A stretch of DNA of 61,206 bases, from contig JAJDAK010000026.1 in NCBI GenBank assembly GCA_029261895.1, forward strand, positions 1 to 61,206, given 5' to 3'. The notes beneath the pieces were generated by a model. It was given only the letters and a program-made list of their open reading frames with translations, was not told the origin of the DNA and did no database searches. This document shows, in pieces, positions 42,169-52,211 of the stretch (the first letter of the stretch is position 1; every line of letters starts with the position of its first letter). A program made the position numbers and the translations under genes. The stretch is from Deltaproteobacteria bacterium. GTDB taxonomy: Bacteria > Myxococcota_A > UBA9160 > SZUA-336.

Positions 42169-44575
42169 TCGAATCGTTTCGCGTCACCAGCACCATGAGT
42201 GCGGGGGCGACGAGGATATCGGCTAAGAACGCAACCACCGTAGCGAAGCTCGCGAGCAGTCCAAAGTAGTAGCCGTTCAGCATATAGGACAGGAGAAAGA
42301 CTGCGAAGCCAGCCGATAGCGCGAGGGATGTGAAGAACAGGGCTGTACCCGTGGTGAGCAGGGTTTCTTGTACCGCGTACCGGGCGTCTTTCGAAATCTC
42401 GTAGTAGCGATTGAATTTGTGCATGAAATGAATCGTGTCATCTACCGCGAGACCGATGATGATACTCCCGACCATCAGTGTCGATGCATCCAGTGGAATA
42501 TCGAGCCATCCCATCAGGCCGATCACCATAAACACCGGAATTAAATTGGGCACCATTGCGAGGAGTCCGCGTTTTAGGCTGCCTATTAATAGGATCATGA
42601 TCGGTGTGATCACAATTAACGCGATGAGGTAGGAATTGCGCATGCTTATAATCACGTTTTTAAACGTCTGAGAAAACAGCACGGTCCCGCCTGTGAGCTC
42701 AAAGTCGATGTCGCCGAGAATCCCGGTCAAACCGCCTCGCAACTTCTGAATGAAGTCTGGATAGAGCATTGCGTCCGCGGACGGACTACGTACGGTAATT
42801 CGCGCGGTGCTGAACTGGCTGTCGGTCCAATCTTCGAGATCATCGGAGCCGCTGTTTTCGAATAGTAAGAATTCCTGTGCGATGACGAGTCGATCGTCGG
42901 GGATCCGATAGTAGTCGGCCCGATTCTCATTTAGCGCGCGGTGGTTCTCTTTAAGAATATCGACGATGGAGAGCGATCTATTAAGGGGTTTACCGTCCAC
43001 CTGCAGTGTTTCGGCGTAGCGCATCGCGCGTTCGATCCGCTGAAGTGTTTCTGGGTCGTGGATGCCGTTTTCCTTGTGGGTGTCGATCAAGACTTCCAGA
43101 GAGTGCGCGCCTTTGAACTCATCATCGATGATTTCGGTGGCAACGCGGAGCGGATCTCCTTCGGGAAACCAGCGGATGCCGTCGTGCGAAAATCGGGCCT
43201 TGCTCACACCGATTGCACCAACGACCAGCATGGCTGCGGTGACGGCCAGCACCCAGTAGGGGCGATCGCAAGCGATTTCGCCGAGCCGACTGAGGGACCG
43301 ACTAATCATGCTATCGCGCGCGGTCTGATCGTTAAGGTACCGCATCTTCAGCGGGGTGACGGCGAGCAATGCCGGCAGTAATGTCAGGCTGTACACCATG
43401 GCGAGGAGAACGCCGATAGGCGCGATTACGCCGAGGTGTGCAATCGGCGCGAGTTCTGCAGCGACAAAGGAAATCAGCCCAACGGCTGTTGTGACGCTGG
43501 TCATCGCTACGGCAAGCCCCGAGTGCCCAAGCGCGTACGCGATCGAATCGTATTTGCCACTGCCCAATGACAACCGCTGGTAGACGATGGCAAGAATGTG
43601 TACGGAGTCACAGATACCTACCACCAAGAGAAATGCCGGCACGATCCCAATGCTGGTCGACATTGGAACGTCGAGCATGACCATGATGCCGAATGTAGCG
43701 AGCAACGAGCTTTGTACGATCGTGAGCGCAAGGACTACCCCGGAAATGCGGCGAAAGAGCAGGTAGAGCAGGGCCGCGATTAATAGGAAGGCCGCAGTCA
43801 TGAACACGGTCACGTCACGGTTTAAATTGTCAGCGAGACTCACGGCCATCGCAGGGCCACCTAGATAATGGACCTCGATATCGGGCGACGCATGTGCGTC
43901 GAGCACCGCTTCGAGCGCTCGAATGAGTTCTTTACCCTCGGATTCGGTCAGATATTCCGGTTCTTCCTCTGGGGCGTCAGGAGCTGCGACGGATGCTTCG
44001 TCGAAGCCTTCGAGCGCATCGGCCGCGTCGTTTAGGGTTGAATACGTAAACGGCTTGATGACGATGGCTGTGTAGTCGGTGGTTTCCGAGATGAGATTGT
44101 TGATGAGAACCGGATTCGAAAGCGCACGCCGCCGAATTGTCGCAATGTCGGATGCGTTCTCTGGCCAGTGGTCGGCGACCAGTTCCTCGACAACGAGTTC
44201 ATCCGCTTCGCCGCGCGTATGTCTTGCGTTGATGAGGCTGGTCACCTCCTCGACATATGGGACCTCGGCTTCAATCTGATCGTGAATCGCACGAAGCTTT
44301 TCGAGAAACGAAATGCTGAAGACGTTTCGCGGACGAAGGAGCACGATGACCCGGTCGTCACGGCCGAAACGAGTCTTGAAGTCGTCGTATTGGACGATTG
44401 CCGGATCTTCGCTATGCAGGAAGCCTTCGGTGGAATTGTCCGTACGTATGAACGGAATCCACGAGCCTAAGAATAAGGTGATAACCGCAACCACGCTGAT
44501 GGTTTGCCAACGGTAGCGGCAAACGGCATAGCCCCAACGCTCGAAGGCGCGTTCTATATATTCATGAGTCGACAC
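42158..44575 (-). CDS. RND/MMPL superfamily exporter
   Basis: An 805-residue inner-membrane protein with two repeats of six helices and large periplasmic loops, as in MMPL/HAE3-type RND permeases. Seen: TM1 at residues ~25-42, a loop with [21 protein letters not shown], the first sterol-sensing-like block ([19 protein letters not shown]) and the second block ([21 protein letters not shown]) with the conserved Asp pair for proton relay. Its substrate is probably a lipid or hopanoid-like molecule, by analogy. It is co-directional with a 92-residue gene and the LolA-like gene upstream; that pairing is common for lipid-export RND systems. Confidence 0.92.
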   Translation of the reverse strand: MSTHEYIERAFERWGYAVCRYRWQTISVVAVITLFLGSWIPFIRTDNSTEGFLHSEDPAIVQYDDFKTRFGRDDRVIVLLRPRNVFSISFLEKLRAIHDQIEAEVPYVEEVTSLINARHTRGEADELVVEELVADHWPENASDIATIRRRALSNPVLINNLISETTDYTAIVIKPFTYSTLNDAADALEGFDEASVAAPDAPEEEPEYLTESEGKELIRALEAVLDAHASPDIEVHYLGGPAMAVSLADNLNRDVTVFMTAAFLLIAALLYLLFRRISGVVLALTIVQSSLLATFGIMVMLDVPMSTSIGIVPAFLLVVGICDSVHILAIVYQRLSLGSGKYDSIAYALGHSGLAVAMTSVTTAVGLISFVAAELAPIAHLGVIAPIGVLLAMVYSLTLLPALLAVTPLKMRYLNDQTARDSMISRSLSRLGEIACDRPYWVLAVTAAMLVVGAIGVSKARFSHDGIRWFPEGDPLRVATEIIDDEFKGAHSLEVLIDTHKENGIHDPETLQRIERAMRYAETLQVDGKPLNRSLSIVDILKENHRALNENRADYYRIPDDRLVIAQEFLLFENSGSDDLEDWTDSQFSTARITVRSPSADAMLYPDFIQKLRGGLTGILGDIDFELTGGTVLFSQTFKNVIISMRNSYLIALIVITPIMILLIGSLKRGLLAMVPNLIPVFMVIGLMGWLDIPLDASTLMVGSIIIGLAVDDTIHFMHKFNRYYEISKDARYAVQETLLTTGTALFFTSLALSAGFAVFLLSYMLNGYYFGLLASFATVVAFLADILVAPALMVLVTRNDSTSS

Positions 44576-44623
44576 GAAGGAGGCAGGAGTCTAGCAAGCG
44601 CTTGGCCGCGGCGCGCGGATCCG

Positions 44624-44902
44624 CTAGTTCTCGAGGCAAGCACGGATTGCCGGTGGCAGGTAGTGGTCGTCAATCCAGCTCTGGCCGTGCAAGCGGAGTG
44701 CATCGATGAGTACGGCGATTTGGTCATCGATGGGGTCTTGGGCGATCAACAACACCCTGACTTTGCTATGGAGCCGGCAGATTCCGCTGGATGTGTTCCA
44801 GGCGTCATTGCCAGCGCGGTGGGACACGAGGTCGACCGTCAAATCGGCGGCGCGTGTGTATTCGATGAGCTGGTCGCGGAGGTTCTGTCGGTCCAAGCCC
44901 AT
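44624..44902 (-). CDS. Small conserved-looking hypothetical protein between LolA-like and RND genes
   Basis: A 92-residue protein without signal peptide or membrane segment. It has a balanced composition with a Cys in SGICRLHSKVRVLLIAQDP, an acidic patch (DPIDDQIAVLIDALR) and the ending YLPPAIRACLEN. It fills the space between two co-directional genes with small gaps (19 and 48 bp), and this tail is like those of small deltaproteobacterial hypotheticals that I recall. No family name can be given and the ribosome site is weak, so it is listed with reduced confidence. Confidence 0.6.
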   Translation of the reverse strand: MGLDRQNLRDQLIEYTRAADLTVDLVSHRAGNDAWNTSSGICRLHSKVRVLLIAQDPIDDQIAVLIDALRLHGQSWIDDHYLPPAIRACLEN

Positions 44903-44921
44903 GAGGCTAGGACTTTGTGGA

Positions 44922-45647
44922 TTATTTGGCTTCTGACACGTCGAAAGAGCGCGGAATTTTCTTGGGATCGATCTCTATGTCGGTATAGGTCTCAGTGATC
45001 ACCGTCTCACGATTCAGACGTTCAAAACGGGTCACCCGCCGTACTGGCAGCGATGTATCGGGGTCCACCCAGAGTCGCATCTTCATCACAAATCCGCGGC
45101 TGCGTTCGATGTCGAACTCAATCACCCGCATTTTCTGGCCATTCACAAGCTCGTGACCACCATCGCGAAAATTCTTCACCGGATACTGGTTGTCCAGATC
45201 GGGCATTCGGGTCGGCATTGGGCTGCGATCGGTTTCTCGCAATTGCGCGGACGTCGTCATGTAGTGGGCACCGAGCCGTACAAACAATCCCATCATCCAG
45301 CGCTTGAGCCAACGCGGGGTCCGCAACTCAGCAGCATCTTCGAACTTATGAAAGGTCTTCCAGGCATAGTCCTTCCCGTTCGATATCACCAATGTGCGCA
45401 CTCGTTCGCGCCCCTGAGAGACGTACCGATCCATACGCAAGCGATTTGAGGCGTCGACGAAGAGCTCGCCGGAATGCGAAGTGCGGTCTTGAGGACCGTT
45501 GTAGTCAACGTTGAACTCGATGTGAAATTTCGCAGCGCGAAGCAGAGCAGAAGACATTGCGTCGAAGACTTCTTGGGGTTCGGGAGGAGCTGCGTGGACG
45601 GGAAGTGTCCCGAGTAGTAGGGCGAGTGAAATGAGAAGGCGGGTCAT
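44922..45647 (-). CDS. LolA-like exported outer-membrane-lipoprotein-sorting-type protein
   Basis: A 241-residue periplasmic protein: signal peptide ISLALLLGTLPVHA, then alternating beta-strands typical of the LolA/LppX fold (FHIEFNVDYNG, RLRMDRYVSQGRERVRTLVI, LWVDPDTSLPVRRVTRFE). The start at 45647 is set by GGAG 8 nt upstream; the frame from 45758 has no support. Family role: carries lipids or lipoproteins across the periplasm. It is the first gene of the unit with the RND exporter, so it probably accepts the exported lipid. Confidence 0.87.
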   Translation of the reverse strand: MTRLLISLALLLGTLPVHAAPPEPQEVFDAMSSALLRAAKFHIEFNVDYNGPQDRTSHSGELFVDASNRLRMDRYVSQGRERVRTLVISNGKDYAWKTFHKFEDAAELRTPRWLKRWMMGLFVRLGAHYMTTSAQLRETDRSPMPTRMPDLDNQYPVKNFRDGGHELVNGQKMRVIEFDIERSRGFVMKMRLWVDPDTSLPVRRVTRFERLNRETVITETYTDIEIDPKKIPRSFDVSEAK

Positions 45648-45672
45648 AGCTTTATCTCCAGGGGTTGCCAGT

Positions 45673-45685
45673 CGGTTTAAAACCG
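45673..45685. promoter_or_regulatory. 13-bp palindrome between divergent genes
   Basis: CGGTTT-A-AAACCG is a perfect inverted repeat in the 104-bp region between the LolA-like gene and the deacetylase gene. It could be an operator for either gene. No matching regulator is known in the window. Confidence 0.3.
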
Positions 45686-45751
45686 CGCACGGTGCTAGAG
45701 CTATATCGGAATCCGCTGGCTTCCGATTGAATGAGATAGGACGAAATATCC

Positions 45752-46552
45752 GTGACAACCGTGTTCATTCGCGACGATGACGTAGGAGAGCGCAGCGAGG
45801 CGCTCTGTGCGGTCGTACGCCTTCTACTTGCTGAAGAGTTGCCGGTGAACTACCAGGCGATTCCTGCCCGGCTGACGGCCGAGGCCGCGGCGTTCATGCG
45901 CGACCGGCAACACGAACACCCGGATCTCATCTCGGTCAATCAGCACGGCTACTGTCATGAACAGGTCATTGGCGGGAAACATCGCTGGAGTGAATTCGCA
46001 GGTGGGCGCAGTTATGCGGATCAACACGAGGCAATCGCGCGAGGTCGTGAGCGGCTGCGCGATCGATTGGGCGATACCTTCGACGCTTCGATCTTCACGC
46101 CCCCTCAGCATCGCTATGACGCGGCGACGCTGCGTGCGCTTGCGGATCTGGGATTCGAAACCATGTCGGCTTCCGTGCACACCTCGTTCGCGGCTGCCTG
46201 TGTTTACCGTGTGGGACGTTGGTTCGGCATGACCAGTGTGGCGAGCCGTGGTATTTCCTACCACGGTGGAGTGAATCCAGTATCAGGGCTGCGCGAGATT
46301 TCAGTTGCGATTGACGTGGATTTCGATCGAGATGCGGCGGGGCGTCGCCGCGAAAAAACCGCGGATCGGTTGATTGAAGAATTTCGACGTGCGCGAAGTC
46401 ACCATGAAATAGTGGGAATCATGTTGCATCACGAAACCTATGAAAATCCGCGTCGGCTTGCACCGCTCGGAGACTTTCTACGCCGTCTCAAGTTAGAGCC
46501 GGATCTTCGTTTTGCGACAATCGGCGAGATCGCCGCGACGATCAGCGGCTGA
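45752..46552 (+). CDS. Polysaccharide deacetylase-like protein
   Basis: A 266-residue protein of the NodB-like carbohydrate esterase 4 fold. FIRDDDVG holds the metal-binding/catalytic Asp pair at the very N-terminus and NQHGYCHE gives the His-x3-His metal ligands; FTPPQHRYDAATLRAL matches the middle motif and IMLHHETYE the C-terminal His. The start is GTG at 45752. There is no signal peptide, so it may act in the cytoplasm on a sugar intermediate. It overlaps the convergent glycosyltransferase by 11 bp. Confidence 0.88.
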   Translation: MTTVFIRDDDVGERSEALCAVVRLLLAEELPVNYQAIPARLTAEAAAFMRDRQHEHPDLISVNQHGYCHEQVIGGKHRWSEFAGGRSYADQHEAIARGRERLRDRLGDTFDASIFTPPQHRYDAATLRALADLGFETMSASVHTSFAAACVYRVGRWFGMTSVASRGISYHGGVNPVSGLREISVAIDVDFDRDAAGRRREKTADRLIEEFRRARSHHEIVGIMLHHETYENPRRLAPLGDFLRRLKLEPDLRFATIGEIAATISG

Positions 46553-47624
46553 GATAGTGCCGGTATAGGTTCTCGTAGCGTTCCGCGACGTTTGCCCAGG
46601 TTTGCTGGCTCGCAGACTGTCGAGCATCCTCCCCGAGGCGGCTGCGCAATGAGGGTTCTTCGATCAAGCGCTCGAGTGCCCGAGCAAGCGCTGCGATATC
46701 CTCCCCGGGTACCAAGATCGTGCCCGCCGCTCCAATCTCCGGTAGGCCGCCGACATCACTTGCGATGCAGGGTAGGCCTTCCGCATGAAGCTCGAGGAGC
46801 ACGCCGCCGAAGCTTTCCAGTCGCGAGGGCACAGCACCGATCGATGCGTTGGCGAGGAAATCTCGTTTCGCCTGGCCGCCAATCTGTCCGACAAAATCAA
46901 TGCGGTCGCTCGCTTTCGTTTTCGCAGCGAGTTCGCGCAATGCTGCATCCTCCGAGCCCTCGCCCGCGATGCGCAAACGCCAGCCAGGCTGCCGTTCCGC
47001 GATCTGATCGAAGGCTTGGATCAATAGATCGAATCCTTTGACGTGTTTCAAACGTCCGAGCGCGATGATATTCGGCGCCACCAACGCCGCCGGGCGGTCG
47101 GCGACGCGATCGATGCCATTGTGTACAACGTCGACACGTGCGGGATCCGCACCGGCCGCGACTGCGTGGTCAGCACTCCATTGGGAAACCGCGATGACGT
47201 GATCGGCGAGCCGTAATCCCTGGCGGGCGCGCCGTTTGGGATAGTTCGCGCGTGCGGAAGTATGAGGCGTCACGACCAATCGTGGATTGCCGATCAAGCG
47301 ACGCAACGCGCGCATACCCTGGACAATTTCGCCGCGCGGCAATGCGTTGTGGAAATGAATGATATCCGCGCGAATCGCCCGCTGAATCGCGACCAAGCGA
47401 GGCAGGTAGGCGAGCTTGACCCCGTGTCGATTCTCTACATGAAGCGTGACCCCTGGCGGTGCAGTGACCGCGCCTTCCCTTAGGGGTCCGCTCATATGAA
47501 CTTCATGACCCCGTGCTGCGAGCGCCGCGGTAGCGGCCCAAACGACCCTACCGATGCCCCCCGTTGGCGCGAGCTTGGAAACCGGCCAGAAAATTCGCAG
47601 CGGGCGATTGTCGAGGTCTGTCAT
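46542..47624 (-). CDS. Family 4 glycosyltransferase (GT-B)
   Basis: A 360-residue retaining GT-B enzyme. N-terminal TGGIGRVVWAATAALAARGHEV is the acceptor domain; the C-terminal domain has IIALGRLKHVKGFDLLIQAF, and the catalytic EX7E-type region SRLESFGGVLLELHAEGLPCIA, followed by GGLPEI. This sits in an envelope-glycan neighbourhood (GT2, deacetylase, FkbM methyltransferase). Donor and acceptor are unknown. The start is an ATG at the domain boundary with no obvious strong ribosome site. Confidence 0.92.
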   Translation of the reverse strand: MTDLDNRPLRIFWPVSKLAPTGGIGRVVWAATAALAARGHEVHMSGPLREGAVTAPPGVTLHVENRHGVKLAYLPRLVAIQRAIRADIIHFHNALPRGEIVQGMRALRRLIGNPRLVVTPHTSARANYPKRRARQGLRLADHVIAVSQWSADHAVAAGADPARVDVVHNGIDRVADRPAALVAPNIIALGRLKHVKGFDLLIQAFDQIAERQPGWRLRIAGEGSEDAALRELAAKTKASDRIDFVGQIGGQAKRDFLANASIGAVPSRLESFGGVLLELHAEGLPCIASDVGGLPEIGAAGTILVPGEDIAALARALERLIEEPSLRSRLGEDARQSASQQTWANVAERYENLYRHYLSR

Positions 47625-47708
47625 CAGGCCTGGAAGCTATCACTCGCTTGGAGAACTCGAAAGTACTTTGCTTGACGCTGCAACGGCTGCTCTATAGAGT
47701 CGCAGACC

Positions 47709-48473
47709 ATGTCTTGGGGCCGTGCATTTCGCTACGCGCGCCGCTATCGCAATTGGCGCGAACTTCGAGATCTTCGCGATGCCGGTCAGAAACCGCGACG
47801 CGTGGTGACGCGGAGTGGTGAAGTCTTCGAATCGCCGAATAACGTGAACGCGTTGCGCAGCGTGGCTGCGGGATTCGCCAAGCAGGCCTACACCCCGCGC
47901 GGTTTCGCAATTGGTGCGGATGACCTTGTGGTCGATGTGGGGGCGAATATTGGTGCGTTCAGTGTCTACGCGGCCAAACGAACCCGGAATCGTGTGTTTG
48001 CGATTGAGCCGTTTGGGGAAAACGCAGCTTTCGTGCGTAAGAACGTCGCTGCCAACGATTGCCATGTCACCGTGATCGAAGCCGCGTTGGCGGACCATGA
48101 TGGGTCAACACAGCTCTATGTCAGTCCGAACGGCACGATGCATCAACTCTTTGAACGTACCGAAGATGATCAGCTGACCGAAACCATGGAAATTCAGTCG
48201 CTTTCTCTGGGCACGTTGATGGAGAAATACGCGATCGACAGCATCGATTTTTTGAAATTGGACTGCGAAGGCTCTGAAGGCTTGATTCTTGGTTCTGCTC
48301 CACCCTCGACATTGGACAGGATTCGGCGCATTTCCATGGAATTCCACGACTACGCATCGCCATTGAAGCATGATGAGTTGGTGCAATTGCTGCAGCAAGC
48401 GGGTTTCGAAACCAGGCTCAATTGGGATGGAAAGTCGGCCTGCGGCTACCTGTATGCGAGTCGCGAAAAATGA
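47709..48473 (+). CDS. FkbM-family methyltransferase
   Basis: A 254-residue SAM-dependent methyltransferase: motif I VVDVGANIGAFSVYAAK, acidic loop AIEPFGENAAFVRKN, then IDFLKLDCEGSEGLIL, the FkbM hallmark. It probably O-methylates a sugar or glycolipid, by analogy with family members in glycan clusters. Its stop overlaps the start of the dehydrogenase gene (ATGA), so these are co-translated. Confidence 0.93.
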   Translation: MSWGRAFRYARRYRNWRELRDLRDAGQKPRRVVTRSGEVFESPNNVNALRSVAAGFAKQAYTPRGFAIGADDLVVDVGANIGAFSVYAAKRTRNRVFAIEPFGENAAFVRKNVAANDCHVTVIEAALADHDGSTQLYVSPNGTMHQLFERTEDDQLTETMEIQSLSLGTLMEKYAIDSIDFLKLDCEGSEGLILGSAPPSTLDRIRRISMEFHDYASPLKHDELVQLLQQAGFETRLNWDGKSACGYLYASREK

Positions 48474-49561
48474 AGACGACCCTCGCGATGGTGCAGACTG
48501 CCAAACGCAAACTCGAGCCGATGGATTTGCCCATTCCCGAGATTGATGCAGATTCAGGACTCTTGCGGATCGAGGCCTGCGGCATCTGTGGCAGTGATTA
48601 CGAACAGTACGAGGGTCTGCTTCGAACACCAATGCCCGTCATTCCAGGTCACGAACCCCTGGGGGTGATCGAGCGAATTGGGGATCGTGCGGCTGCACGT
48701 TGGGGCGTTGACGTCGGGGATCGTGTCGCCGTTGAAACGATGTTGAGCTGCCGGTTTTGTCCGGCATGTCTCGCGGGTCAGTACCATCTCTGCCGAACGC
48801 GAAAGGTCTATTCCTACATTCCACTCGACGTGGCGCCAGGGCTCTGGGGCGCGTATGCGGAATACATGTATCTCGCGCCGAACGCGATCGTGCACAAGGT
48901 CGATCCCTCTTTACCGCCCGAACTCGCCGTAATGTTCAATCCACTCGGCGCTGGGTTTCGTTGGGCGGTGGAGATTCCGCAGACGCGGCTCGGTCAAAAA
49001 GTGTTGATTCTGGGTCCGGGCCAGCGCGGGCTCGCGAGTGTAATCGCATGCCGTGAGATCGGCATCAGCGACATCATCGTGACGGGACTCGAAAAGGATG
49101 CGTCCAAGCTTGCATTGGCGCGTGAGTTTGGCGCGAGTCATACGATCAACGTGGATCAGGAGAATGTAAAAGTCCGTGTGCGCGAGCTAACCGATGGGCT
49201 CGGGGCCGATGTTGTGATCGATGTTTCGTCCTATTCCGTCGAGCCCGTGAGCATGGCGTTGGACTTGGTCGCGGTGGGGGGCACGATTGTCCTGGCGGGC
49301 ATGAAGGGATTTAAATCGATTCCGGATTTCGTCTCAGACAAAATCGTCGTAAAGGAAGTGTCGATTCGCGGCGCTTTTGGGGTGACGTCAACCGCGTACG
49401 AGTCCGCGATTCGCTTGATCGAATCCGGACGCTCTCCAATCGGCCGCATGCACACACATCGTTTCGAAATTCGCGACGCTGAAACCGCAATTCGCACACT
49501 TGCACGAGAAATTCCCGATCAGGAATCCATTCATTCCTGCTTGATGCCTGGGCTCTCATGA
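48470..49561 (+). CDS. Zinc-dependent medium-chain dehydrogenase
   Basis: A 363-residue MDR enzyme. Catalytic zinc: Cys in GICGSDYEQYEG and GHEPLGVIERIG; structural zinc cluster CRFCPACLAGQYHLC (four Cys). The Rossmann domain has LILGPGQRGLASVI, a variant of GxGxxG. The start at 48470 overlaps the FkbM stop; the longer frame from 48422 lies inside that gene. The substrate alcohol is unknown. The stop overlaps the hotdog gene start by 4 bp, so the three genes form a coupled operon. Confidence 0.92.
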   Translation: MKTTLAMVQTAKRKLEPMDLPIPEIDADSGLLRIEACGICGSDYEQYEGLLRTPMPVIPGHEPLGVIERIGDRAAARWGVDVGDRVAVETMLSCRFCPACLAGQYHLCRTRKVYSYIPLDVAPGLWGAYAEYMYLAPNAIVHKVDPSLPPELAVMFNPLGAGFRWAVEIPQTRLGQKVLILGPGQRGLASVIACREIGISDIIVTGLEKDASKLALAREFGASHTINVDQENVKVRVRELTDGLGADVVIDVSSYSVEPVSMALDLVAVGGTIVLAGMKGFKSIPDFVSDKIVVKEVSIRGAFGVTSTAYESAIRLIESGRSPIGRMHTHRFEIRDAETAIRTLAREIPDQESIHSCLMPGLS

Positions 49562-50412
49562 GTCTTGAAAACGAGCTTGAAGCCTGGCTTCAGGCGACAC
49601 CGTATGTTGGAAAGCTGGGTCTTTGTCTCGAGCGGGTAACTGCGGATTCGCTGCGGCTGCGCTTACCATTTTGCGAGCAAAACACGAATCCGGGGCAGGC
49701 ATTGCATGGCGGGGTCGCGGCATCGGTTGCGAGTATCGCCGGGCAGGCGTTGACGCGCGCCACGTTGGGGGTGGAGGCGGCACCCTGCCACACGACCGCG
49801 ATTCAGGTGAGCTACCTCGCCGCGGCGATTGGGGAAGACGTGTTCGCAGACGCGCGCTTGCTGCGTCGCGGAAAAGAGATCTGCTTTGTGGACGTAAGTT
49901 TAGAGACTGCGGAAGGCAAGCCCATTGCACACACCCTCAATACCGTACGGGGCTGGTTTGGCGCTGCAGCGGAAGCCCGGCCCAAAATTACAGGGGACCA
50001 TGGGCATTCCGATCCCGGCAAGATGGGACCGCATATTGGACGCATGCCTTTCACGCAAGCGCTGGGATTGTATGTCGAGCACATGGCCGAAGCCAGTTCA
50101 AGGATCACGCTGCCGTACTTGGACTCGAATGCTAGCTCGGATGCTGGTGTGCATGAGGGTGCAGTACTGGCATTGCTCGATACCACGGGTGCGATGGCTT
50201 CTTGGGCCGAAACGGGACCGGGTCCCTACAAGGCATCGACGCCTTCTTTGCAGGCACAAATCCTTGGCCCACCGCCTGCGGAGGGCCTGGTTGCGTTCGG
50301 TCGATTGATCGCGCGGGATCAAACCACGTTCTGGGCTGCGGTAGATGTGGCGACATCGACCGATATGACTTTGGTGGCACGCGGAACGGTTCTCTATCGA
50401 ATTTTGACCTAG
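49558..50412 (+). CDS. Tandem hotdog-fold thioesterase (PaaI-like)
   Basis: A 284-residue protein with two hotdog domains. Domain 1 (about 1-140) has NPGQALHGGVAASVASIAGQA and ends with the strand VDVSLETAEGKPIAHTLNTVRG; domain 2 (about 155-284) has DAGVHEGAVLALLDTTGAMAS and VDVATSTDMTLVARGTVLYRI. The HGG and HEG turns correspond to the PaaI/4HBT active-site helices. It hydrolyses acyl-CoA thioesters in the family. It is translationally coupled to the dehydrogenase upstream, so it may process an aryl- or acyl-CoA. Confidence 0.88.
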   Translation: MSLENELEAWLQATPYVGKLGLCLERVTADSLRLRLPFCEQNTNPGQALHGGVAASVASIAGQALTRATLGVEAAPCHTTAIQVSYLAAAIGEDVFADARLLRRGKEICFVDVSLETAEGKPIAHTLNTVRGWFGAAAEARPKITGDHGHSDPGKMGPHIGRMPFTQALGLYVEHMAEASSRITLPYLDSNASSDAGVHEGAVLALLDTTGAMASWAETGPGPYKASTPSLQAQILGPPPAEGLVAFGRLIARDQTTFWAAVDVATSTDMTLVARGTVLYRILT

Positions 50413-50417
50413 CCCCC

Positions 50418-50447
50418 TTCACAAACCACTTGAGTTTGCCCTATATA
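50418..50447 (+). promoter_or_regulatory. Possible sigma-70 promoter of the Gld-type ABC operon
   Basis: TTCACA (50418-50423) and TATATA (50442-50447) with an 18-bp spacer. A hairpin TCCGCC-ccca-GGCGGA (50448-50463) follows in the leader. Confidence 0.35.
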
Positions 50448-50502
50448 TCCGCCCCCAGGCGGAGAGTGGGCATGACTCCACCCGGACTGCTCCGTCTGCG
50501 AT

Positions 50503-51492
50503 ATGAGGATCATCACTGTGGACGGATCAAGCGACGCGCTGATTGAGGCGCATGGACTGAGTAAGAATTACGGGACCACGCAAGCGGTCCGCGACGTAAG
50601 CTTTCGAGTCTCCCGTGGCGAGGTTGTGGGTTTTCTCGGACCCAATGGGGCCGGTAAGACCACCACGATGAAGATACTGACCGGTTTCTTACGGCCCACT
50701 GCAGGCCATGCCGTTTTGGGCGGTGTGGATGTTGCGGAGGACCCGCTCGCCGCGCAAGCCCAGTTGGGATACCTGCCAGAAGGCGCGCCTCTCTACGACG
50801 AGATGATGGTCGTCGATTTCCTGCGCTACGTGGCAGAGCTTCGGGGCGTGGCGCCGGGCGACCGCGCTAGCCGCATGCGCACGGTGAGCGAGCGCTGCGG
50901 GATCGTCGATGTGTTGGGTAAAGACATCGTTCAACTATCCAAAGGCTATCGGCAACGCGTCGCACTCGCGCAGGCGATGCTGCACGATCCCGATCTTTTG
51001 ATTCTCGATGAGCCCACGTCAGGACTTGATCCGAACCAGATCATCGAAATCCGCCAGCTGATCAAGGATCTGGGCCGCGAGAAAACCATCATCCTTTCGA
51101 CGCATATTCTTCCCGAGGTTCAAGCGACCTGTAATCGCATCCTCATCATCAATGATGGCCAATTGGTCGCCGACGATAGTCCCGAAGCGCTCACGGGGCA
51201 GGGTGCGGGCGCGGTCATCAAGCTTGAGTTAAAACCTGCGAGTGATTCCGTCACCGGCGATCAGGTGCGTTCGTTACTCGCAGAACAGCCTGGCGTGCGC
51301 GCTGTAGATCTGTTGGCGACCGAAGGCGATGGCGTACTCCGCTTTTCTATTCGCGGCAAAGGCAGCGTCGATCCGCGCGAAGCGCTCTTCGCAGCAGCGG
51401 TTGCGAATCAATGGACGCTGCTGGAAATGCATCGTGAACGCGGCTCATTGGAAGATACGTTCCGACGTCTGACGCGAGGGGAGGCTTCCTAA
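50503..51492 (+). CDS. ABC transporter ATP-binding protein (GldA/NosF-like)
   Basis: A 329-residue ATPase: Walker A LGPNGAGKTTT, Q-loop LGYLPEGAPLY, signature LSKGYRQRVALAQAM, Walker B LLILDEPTSGLD and the His switch STHILPEV. The C-terminal ~90 residues are a DrrA-like extension. It starts a tightly packed unit with a permease, a GldG-like and a DUF4340 protein, an arrangement seen in gliding-motility-type and other bacterial ABC systems. The start overlaps nothing upstream; a GTG at 50518 is possible too. Confidence 0.93.
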   Translation: MRIITVDGSSDALIEAHGLSKNYGTTQAVRDVSFRVSRGEVVGFLGPNGAGKTTTMKILTGFLRPTAGHAVLGGVDVAEDPLAAQAQLGYLPEGAPLYDEMMVVDFLRYVAELRGVAPGDRASRMRTVSERCGIVDVLGKDIVQLSKGYRQRVALAQAMLHDPDLLILDEPTSGLDPNQIIEIRQLIKDLGREKTIILSTHILPEVQATCNRILIINDGQLVADDSPEALTGQGAGAVIKLELKPASDSVTGDQVRSLLAEQPGVRAVDLLATEGDGVLRFSIRGKGSVDPREALFAAAVANQWTLLEMHRERGSLEDTFRRLTRGEAS

Positions 51493-52211
51493 TGGCGGTC
51501 ATCTGGTCGATTGCGAAGACTGAGCTTCGAGCCTATTTCGATTCGGCGATTGCATATGTTTGCATCGGCGCGTTTCTCGGCGGTTCGGCGCTGGTGTTCT
51601 ACACCATCTTATTTTTGCAGGGGCAGGTATCGATGCGAGCGCTCTTTATGCCCTCGCTGATTTCTCCGTCAGCACTGCTGGCGCTGCTGATTCCGATTCT
51701 GACCATTCGACTGGTCGCAGAAGAAAAGCGCACCGGTACGATCGAACTGTTGACGACGTTTCCGATTCGCGACAGCGAGGTCGTGCTGGGTAAATTCCTG
51801 GGTGCGCTCGGGCTGATACTTGCGGCATTACTCATGACCTTGGCATTTACCTTCACCGTCGCGACGCTCGGCCATTTGGATTGGGGACCCGTTTTTACCG
51901 GGTATCTTGGGCTGATACTTTTTGCCACGGCGCTAACCGCGCTTGGGGTGATGTGTTCGACGCTCTCGGAGAGTCAAATCGTCGCGGCTGTGATCGGCGT
52001 GTTCCTCGCACTCGGGCTGTACTTTGTGGACTTTCTCCATGTGCTGTTGCCGTCGGGGTTGGGATCGTTCGTGCAGACGATTTCTATCAGTCATCACCTT
52101 TCTGATCTCTCGCGCGGTGTGATTGATACCCGCGACGTTCTCTACTATCTCAGCGTAACTGCAATCGCGCTCCTGCTCGCGGAGCGGTCCCTTGCTCGGA
52201 GCCATGCCTGA
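51492..52211 (+). CDS. ABC transporter permease (GldF/ABC-2 type)
   Basis: A 239-residue membrane protein with about six helices: AYVCIGAFLGGSALVFYTILF at the N-terminus, ALLALLIPILTIRLVAEEKRTGTIELLTTFP (typical coupling-helix region), LGLILAALLMTLAFTF, VAAVIGVFLALGLYFV. It is co-translated with the ATPase (stop/start overlap TAATG) and with the GldG-like gene (TGATG). It is the membrane half of the transporter; the substrate is unknown. Confidence 0.92.
   Translation: MAVIWSIAKTELRAYFDSAIAYVCIGAFLGGSALVFYTILFLQGQVSMRALFMPSLISPSALLALLIPILTIRLVAEEKRTGTIELLTTFPIRDSEVVLGKFLGALGLILAALLMTLAFTFTVATLGHLDWGPVFTGYLGLILFATALTALGVMCSTLSESQIVAAVIGVFLALGLYFVDFLHVLLPSGLGSFVQTISISHHLSDLSRGVIDTRDVLYYLSVTAIALLLAERSLARSHA

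Noticed and set aside
50448..50463. Hairpin TCCGCC/GGCGGA as terminator
   Set aside because: No T tract follows and it lies in the leader of the ABC operon.
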